Shown here: positions 57,078-64,000 of the stretch, piece after piece | How the letters are laid out: every line of letters starts with the position of its first letter | Numbering within the stretch: the stretch's first letter is position 1 | From: Dipylidium caninum | Lineage: Eukaryota > Platyhelminthes > Cestoda > Cyclophyllidea > Dipylidiidae | Direction: 5' to 3' | Length of the DNA stretch: 64,000 nt | Assembly: GCA_017562135.1 (NCBI GenBank) | Contig: QEYB01000150.1 | Span: forward strand, 186,001-250,000 | The notes under the pieces: model-generated | What the model saw: only the letters and a program-made list of their open reading frames with translations | The model's database searches: none | What the model was told of the DNA's origin: nothing | Position numbers and translations under genes: made by a program

Positions 57078-60000
57078 ATGCCGCATCCGGCTGTGCTGGC
57101 GGTCGCGTTTATATGTTGCTTAATCCCAGCTTCTTCTCGCCGCCACACGCTTATACTGAAGGTATACTTTTACATCAGCGTTTCACTTTTAGAACGACCC
57201 CCGTCCGGGCGTACTGTGTAGTCAGTTCGCGTTTGGCGCACAAGGATCCCTTTCCGTCGAGTTGACCGGTCTTGTTCGCGAGAATTTGGGCATGGTTAGT
57301 AAACCTATCGACTTTTTGTTTTTCTTACGTTGATTTTTAAAGAAGCCTACTTAGTGTTTGCTTAATGCTTTAGTCTGTTTTGTGGCCGTCTTCTTGATAG
57401 CTTGTACATATTTATTTTGTTTGCAATACAATTTAATTAGTCGATTAACGTGAATTCGCTTACGTTTCAACAACAGGCTGTTATGAATGCTTTAGGTCGG
57501 ATTTTCCCTTGAAAGAACAACTTCTAACAATTTCGTTCAATCTTCCGTATGCCTTCGTTTTTGGCGTCATCCGCCTCTCTAGAAGCAAAAATCTGGCTCC
57601 TGCTTGTTGGATAGACTCACTGATAAGCGCGTTTTAACTCTCCGTATGGGGAAGAAAAAGTACCTTCCGAATCTTTGTCGATTTATTAAACTTTCATTTA
57701 CTTTCCAGGGCTTCTTTGAAAACTACCTCCGCCCGATCCATTTTCGTTATTACTGGCAGTAAATCTCTGGAACCAACCTTTGTTTTCCGCAATGCCGAAG
57801 ATGAAAAATCCCTTCAGTCGTTAAAGCTTCAGATTTCCAAGTTTTTTATCAAATATATTGGTTCGACCGAGGACGAAGCTGAGTCACTTTCAAGTGAAAT
57901 TGTTAACGTAAGAATGCCCTCTACTCATCTTTGTTATTTTAATTTCTCCCATATGCTTTTAGTAAAATCTGGTATTTTTGTAGGCTATTATTTCTAACGA
58001 AGATCTGAGAATTGAAATAGTTGAGTTGGTAAAGCCTACTGTGACTTTAGAGCTAGCAGTCTATGAGACATTTAATCGATTACTTTCATCGAGAACTATT
58101 AAAGATGACGAGGAATTCGATGAAGTTGAGTCTCCCGTTAAACGCAACCGCCGTGCGGCCTTACAGATACAAAAATCAAATCTAAAGAATCAGTTAGCGG
58201 ATCAAAAGGATGAAGGCAATCCGGAAGATTCACCTCAAGCCCCTAACATTCTGCAACGAGAGGAAGGCGCGAAGAGTGGGGACGAAGACTCTATTAATGT
58301 GAAACAGAAGTACAATGAACAGAGAAGGATCCCAGTTAATGATCTGGGAAAGGTGCAAAACTCTCCTGAAGACGCTCTCCCAAACGTAAGAGCTGCCGCT
58401 GAGAGGGGTCAGAAGAATGAAAAACACCCTGGGATTGGTCCAGAGGAACCTGATATTAAGAGCCGGGGATCTGATCTCCGGGACTCTGCAAAGGACATTT
58501 TAAAGGCTTCTCGAGACTCAAAAGACCATCCTAATCGACCTGTTCCTGCAAAAGTCGATAATCCTCCCAATGATTTAGTTAAAGGTGGTGTTGGAGACGC
58601 GTTTAATCCTCAACGAAAGGCGGACCCGATCTCGCTCGATAAAGATGCCAAAGCACCTGTGGAAAATGAAGTAGACTCCGTCCTTGATGTCCGTCAAAAT
58701 AAAAAATCTGAAAAAGAATCCTTGGATTCATTAGAGACTATGGGGCGGAAACCTCAAGCAAAGAAGGCACAATTGTCCGAGTTTAAACCGAATGCTAAGG
58801 CTGTCGCAGAGAAGAATAATGTTCCTCAAGACAGTAAGTTCCCAGTCGTTGGTAAAGTTGATGAAGAGACCGGACAGAAACAGGAAGAAGCTGCCTTAAA
58901 TGCAGAGAAGTTGGAATCAAAGGAATCCTTACCACTCTCTCTATCGAGCGCTGTTTTTGAAGCAATGGATGATGCTATTTCCGTTTATAGTATGTTTTTT
59001 TTCACTTTATGTGGTTCGTGGTCAACCTGCATGATTTCGTAAACATGTGACGACGAATAGACACCTCTTATTGCTTCCCCACGACGGTTCATTATTGGTA
59101 AACATTTTATCGTCAGAGTGCTCTTTTACTGGACGTCGTGGTATTCACGCTGCTAAATACCGTCTACTTTTTTACCACCGAACATTCTGGCACTGTGTTA
59201 AGGGTTTTATGGATAGTGCTCCGTTACTAAATAACTCGCAATCTATTCCTAAAAATCTGATCTACACCCTTCTTAGGGATTTGATTTTACAACTTTATTT
59301 CTATCGATATGGAAAAGGAAATGAAGGTGGCATCCCTTTTATCATTACTATGAACTTGTTCTTCAGGGCCGTTTTTTGTGAGTTTAAGATCCAATGTTTC
59401 ACTGATTTCCCCGGAAATTTTCCGTTGAATGCATCCAAATGAGCCACAAACTTCTAACGTATTTCGCTAGTAATAATTGGTGCTTATCGACACCTTTTTA
59501 TTTGCTTATCAGCGATTTATTTGTACACTAGCGATTTCGTTAGTTTCCTGCAGAAACAACACAGTCCCTTCTTACAATCACTGTTTCAACACTGACATAT
59601 TCTATGTCATTTTCGTCACTGTCATCTGTATTATTTATCTGTGTACTGTTCACTTTTCCTCCACTTTGTAAAATAGTAATAGACGCGTTGAAATTTACCA
59701 TCTCCTAAATATGATATGAATTTTTCCTGATCCGATCATTTCTATACCTGAATGCTGCCGAACATGTGCTGAGGATTGCGAAGTATGGTGACAGCGTACT
59801 CATATGCGAGGTTGTCTGTTTCTTCAGTGCATTTTTTCACCGTTGTACTTTTTCAGCTTCCACTCAAGGAGGTGAAAGTCTGCCCTACGTTTTTTCCAAT
59901 GGAAAGGTGTCCCTTAATGTGAGCATCTTTTGTCAACATAGTCTTACCTTTCAGCTTATTTCATGCTTCCCTCTTAATTTACCATTTTACCTCCGTGCAG

Positions 60001-63000
60001 TTCACAATCACCTTTACGAGTTCAAGTTTCGTAGGCGCCTACGACTTGATTTTCCACAATTGTCTCAAAAGTCCAATTGATGTCTCCGTGAGTTGATGAC
60101 TATTCAATAGACGATACTGAGTACTAGGCATATCGTTTTTATGATAAACCTACCAAAACCTAACTAGCCTGTTGGTACATTACTTGAATTTCATGTATTA
60201 TTTCATGCCCGTGATAAGGGGCTGAGGACAGATGGTCGGGATACCACAAATGGGTGATCGGTGAGGAGATGGTAAGGCTATCGTCTAATTTATTCACTTT
60301 TAGATATCGATGGTCGAACGCAATAGAGACAACTACCTTTCCTTAGGCGAACAGCCGCTAGCGGTACTCTTCCTTGTCTTCTCCCTCATCTACGCCGTCC
60401 TCTCAGTCCTCTGGGGCCTCCATCTACGTTTCTCTGAGTCCGTTTCTTTGGTTAACTTTAATCACACCTTTTTCCCACAGCTGTTTTCAGTCGGAAGCTA
60501 ATGGTTATGCAACTTCTGTAGAGTCAGGGTGTTCATTTGACTCAACTAGTTTGGATTGTTCCATTTACATCGAGTTTCTTAAGCCATCTTCTGGTTATTT
60601 GAGTTAATAGATTGGTGTGGACTGTAGTTTTTCCGTCTAAAGCACTTACTAGGTGAACTTGTCACCCTACTGTAAATGCTTTTCGGGCTTTTTAGGTCGA
60701 CTATTTTACAAATCCCATTGCTACATTCTTTTCCTCCTACCCGTTGATTATCTAGCACTGTAAATTATATTGGCCAAGTGGTATTAATTTTGTTTTTTAA
60801 ATCGGAAAATGCCCAGAATCTCCCTAACCACACTTTTCTGTGAAAGCGAATGCTGCATTGCTTGCTGTGGAGCACTGTTACTTAACTTCTCTATAGGGTC
60901 TCTCCCCTAATTTTTTCTGGTAGGATTTCTTTCCTTGTCCTATGCCATTTTCTACACATGCCACCGCCATTGTATCATCTGTCAGTCGACAATATGGTTG
61001 TTGATATCTAATATCTGGAATAGTATCATTGTGGACATATTCCTTTTAATGATTTGCCCCTGATTCCTCTCGTTTCCGTTTTCCCTATCGACTTTTGTTT
61101 CATGGCGAAATTTAAGATATCCCATCATTGAAAGATGCCCTCCGCCTGACGAAAGGAAGAGTTGGGGCCACTGAGGGAAGCTGATTTTCTTATCGTTTGC
61201 TTAGGTAGGTTTTATCTGTATTGATTGTCCGTAAGGTGGTGGTCGTTTCACGAAATGATGTCCAAAGGGCTTTTGCAGTAAGTTGTCAGCGTAAGGAAAG
61301 AGGGACAAGTTGACTGTCGGCCACATTTTGCGTAGTGCCTTCTAGGTAGTGGAAATCTGAGACCAGAGCGAAATTTCTTACAATAGCTTTTAGAGACATT
61401 CAGGTCGTATTCAAGTTCAAGTAGATACCTCAGAAAAAATGTAATTCGCTCTCGTTTTCACCGTTTTGGAGATAAATTTCAAATTGCGGTAAATTGCACT
61501 GTTCGGCTCTCTTCCATCTAGGGGTGCGAACCAATTTTGAAACTTTCCTCTCTGTGTTACCCTTCAAGAGCCAGTCTCAGTTACATTGTACCCTGTTTCC
61601 TGCAAATTAAATGCTTACAGAATGTGGCACTTGACTATTCACACACGTTAAGCCCATTCTGTTATAGATTCGGTGGTCCTAGTTATTCTTACAACTTTAG
61701 CCATCTTTCGCGTCTTCGCCTGTAAATTCTAAGGTAACGCATGCCTTACAGGTTGCCTTTTTCACACTTTCCAAGATACACCAATTTTCTCTAAATTAAT
61801 CTCCTCACCTTGGGAGTACAGTGTTCTAACTGCATTTTCCCTCTTTAAAACAGTGACATTCTCTCGTCCCGTTAGACTTGCACATTTCGGATTTTCCTTT
61901 CACTTTCTCTCCGCTTACTTGCATTCTATTTCAGGGCTCCTGTCTTTCGAATTCATCATCTCATGTTGGCCATGGTCATCGTTAAGTCAATTTCTCTCAT
62001 GTTTCATTCAGTAAGTTATTGCGCGATCACGTCTGTGCAACATTCTACTATTCCCCTCAGCATCGGGTTTTTTGTGCCATTTTATAATGAGAATTTTATT
62101 AAATTTAATTTTGGACTCATACCGTATGTGTTTTTGTGTAGATCATCAGTCTTACAAAGTTTGTTGTTTTAATGAAGACCATTTCAAATAATGTGAAATG
62201 AAGCATTCTGTCTTACCCAAAGCAACTATTTTTAGGTTGCTTCTAGTAACTTTTAGCATCTCATTAGCGAGTTACATCAAGTTTGACCTTTCCCTCCATG
62301 CGATCATAGCCTAAGCGCTCATTTACTGTGTACAGGTAGGATGAAGACCTCTCCACACAGATACACACTAGCAAACTTTCTTATTATGTAATATCTGAGT
62401 TCTGGTGCCACTGTTTTAAATGACTGCTCTGTGTTAAAAGCATTAACGTCTTAATTTGTGTGAACGATGCCATTGGGTACTTCTTATCGTGAACAAACGC
62501 AAAAGCACATATGCGCTTATTTGTTGGTATCTTATTGCTTTTAGATTAATTACTACGTGATTGGAAAACACGGTGTTCAAGAGGAAGGATGGGCCGTGAT
62601 GTACTACATTGCACACATGTACGCTCATTCCTCGTTTTCTTTACCTGCCATTTCTTCCCCATACCTTTTCAGTTGTTGTCAAGCTCCTTGCGGGCTGCTG
62701 AATTAGGTTATTTTTAGGGAACATATGAATGCGGGTGCGTCCGCTTGGTTTACGTCTGAGGAATTCAGTTGATGGGTCAGTAACTCCTTTATTCCCGCGA
62801 TCTATTTTACCATAGTAAAGCGTGTATTAAGTGCAATAAAAAGAAAGTCATTTTGATGGGTTACTTTCGTCAGTATTTTGTGGTTTTACTCGCTGTTACA
62901 CATTCGGTTTAAGTGGTACCCTTTGTATTTGATATCTTTCTTGCTGACATAATGGTGTTTTTGCAGAAAGTCATCGTCCCTACTACGGGATTTGGACAAG

Positions 63001-64000
63001 GACTTTTCGATTTCCCATTCACATTCCGAAAGTCCTTCTTACGATCGGACTTGTCATTACTACTGATATTTTTCTCTGCTCCTATGTGTAATGGCAGTTT
63101 CTACTTAGATTGGGAACCGAATTGTAAAGAACGTCAAAACCTAACTTTTTAGGTCTGATCATCATTGCCAGATATAACTTGTTTTATTAAGCTACGAGGT
63201 GCTTTTTAGCCCAGGTTGTTTTGGCTCTTTTGTTTGAAGGTGGATTTTATGAGACTTAGTGATATGCAAGAAAAGTCAAATTCCACTTGCTTTCGCCATT
63301 AACTTTCTAGGAGAGATTCTTTGTCCCTCTGTTTATCCAACATTATGTTTAAGCTAAGGTATAAGCTTCTTTTCCTGCAAAAAAACTATAATTGTGACCA
63401 CCTATTTTGTATTTGCAGGACACGTGGATTTTTGCTAATCGTCACCATTTTTATGATTGGGGCCGGTTGGACACTCATTAAGCACATATTTACGCGCCGT
63501 GAAAAACAAGTCTTTCTTATTGTCATTCCGCTCCAGGTGAGTTCCATTGGGCATAAGGCGTTTGCAAGTATTTTTTTAATTTATTCTTCTTGATGACATA
63601 AAGGCAGTGGATTCAACTTTCTTAGTACTTTTATCTTGAAGTACACTGTAATTTGTCTAGCTTTCGCATCAACTTGGGTGATCGGCGACTCCTTATAAGA
63701 GTTGTCGCGCGTAGATGAGATATCTCTAGCTCACTATAAGTATCGCTTCTCTCTGTGTGTTTTGAGACTTCAGACCTGTTAGGCTGTAGAACATGCAAGT
63801 CCCCTAGGTTCCTGCTTGAGTTCTAATTTTCGTGGATATTTGCCACGCTTTGTGGTGAGTAGGTGAACTCCACGAATCTGTCTTACCTGGGGTGTGAACA
63901 TATTTCCCACTGCGATGTAGTCTATTTCACTATCCTCGGTTGACAGCAGGCGATGCTAGTGAACCACCATCCTCCCACCTCTTGGATGCTTCTTTTATTT
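57078..64000 (+). CDS. GPR107/GPR108-family seven-helix protein (3' truncated by window)
   Basis: GPR107/108 are Golgi and trans-Golgi membrane proteins of the GOST fold implicated in trafficking; the human protein is furin-cleaved in its lumenal domain. Visible exons: 57078-57161, 57193-57294, 57496-57546, 57583-57659, 57709-57907, 57984-58989, 59857-59918, 60001-60087, 60304-60437, 61935-62010, 62545-62618, 63419-63536, about 690 residues so far, all in phase. A signal peptide (MPHPAVLAVAFICCLIPASS) leads to LILKNDPRPG. Lumenal matches include VGFSLERT and GAYDLIFHNCL. The first helix is in LAVLFLVFSLIYAVLSVLW. Later matches are FRIHHLMLAMVIVKSISLMFH, EEGWAVMYYIAHM and IGAGWTLIKHIF...LIVIPLQ. 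The remaining helices lie beyond the edge. Exon 57984-58989 adds about 300 charged, low-complexity residues not found at this length in human, preceded by a furin-like RNRR site. The donor at 60438 (GTCCGT) is weak but phase-correct. Confidence 0.93.

Noticed and set aside
57002..57265. 87-codon plus-strand ORF at the start of GPR107
   Set aside because: It reads through the 31-nt intron in the wrong frame; the real frame has the signal peptide from 57078 and matches the family after splicing.

Overview
The window is nuclear DNA of a metazoan with intron-rich genes. Every protein I can place is an animal-type orthologue: MRE11, ZFYVE1/DFCP1, p38 MAP kinase, zeta-COP, NAPE-PLD, EML and GPR107/108. 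Introns fall into two classes, many of only 31-49 nt and others of 1-5 kb, and first coding exons are often tiny. Together with AT-rich non-coding DNA this suggests a parasitic flatworm, most likely a tapeworm. That assignment is an inference from gene style; no species marker is visible. The short exons were found by reading splice sites and checking that reading phase carries through each gene.

Layout from left to right. 0-5.4 kb: mostly non-coding, with one 3' RING exon of a Goliath-type E3 ligase (+). 5.4-10.3 kb: two minus-strand genes, a U1-type zinc-finger protein and MRE11. A small plus-strand ORF with a PCNA-binding-like motif starts 31 bp from the MRE11 start codon. 11.3-22.8 kb: nine-exon ZFYVE1/DFCP1 (-), with a dead piggyBac element in one intron and a 45-bp-arm hairpin in another. 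24.0-35.5 kb: two tandem p38 MAP kinase genes (+), with the coatomer zeta gene (-) between them. The second p38 gene carries a dead mariner element. 37.1-39.3 kb: NAPE-hydrolysing phospholipase D (+). 40.9-56.5 kb: sixteen-exon EML microtubule-associated protein gene (-), interrupted by a 1.8-kb inverted duplication that copied one of its own exons. 57.1 kb to the right edge: GPR107/108 (+), truncated by the window.

The genes do not form one pathway. Loose themes are DNA repair and replication (MRE11, possible PCNA-binding peptide), stress signalling (p38 pair), and membrane or lipid traffic (DFCP1, zeta-COP, NAPE-PLD, GPR107). Several pairs are divergent with short shared upstream regions: MRE11/small ORF 31 bp, zeta-COP/p38 copy B 514 bp, EML/GPR107 587 bp, DFCP1/p38 copy A 1.2 kb.

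The most notable observations are: (1) p38 copy A keeps the gene structure of copy B but has lost the DFG glycine, the TGY activation motif and the gatekeeper threonine; (2) the exon-containing inverted repeat inside EML flanks four exons; (3) the possible PCNA-binding micro-protein sits head-to-head with MRE11. Two single-base homopolymer frameshifts, in MRE11 and EML, look like assembly errors.
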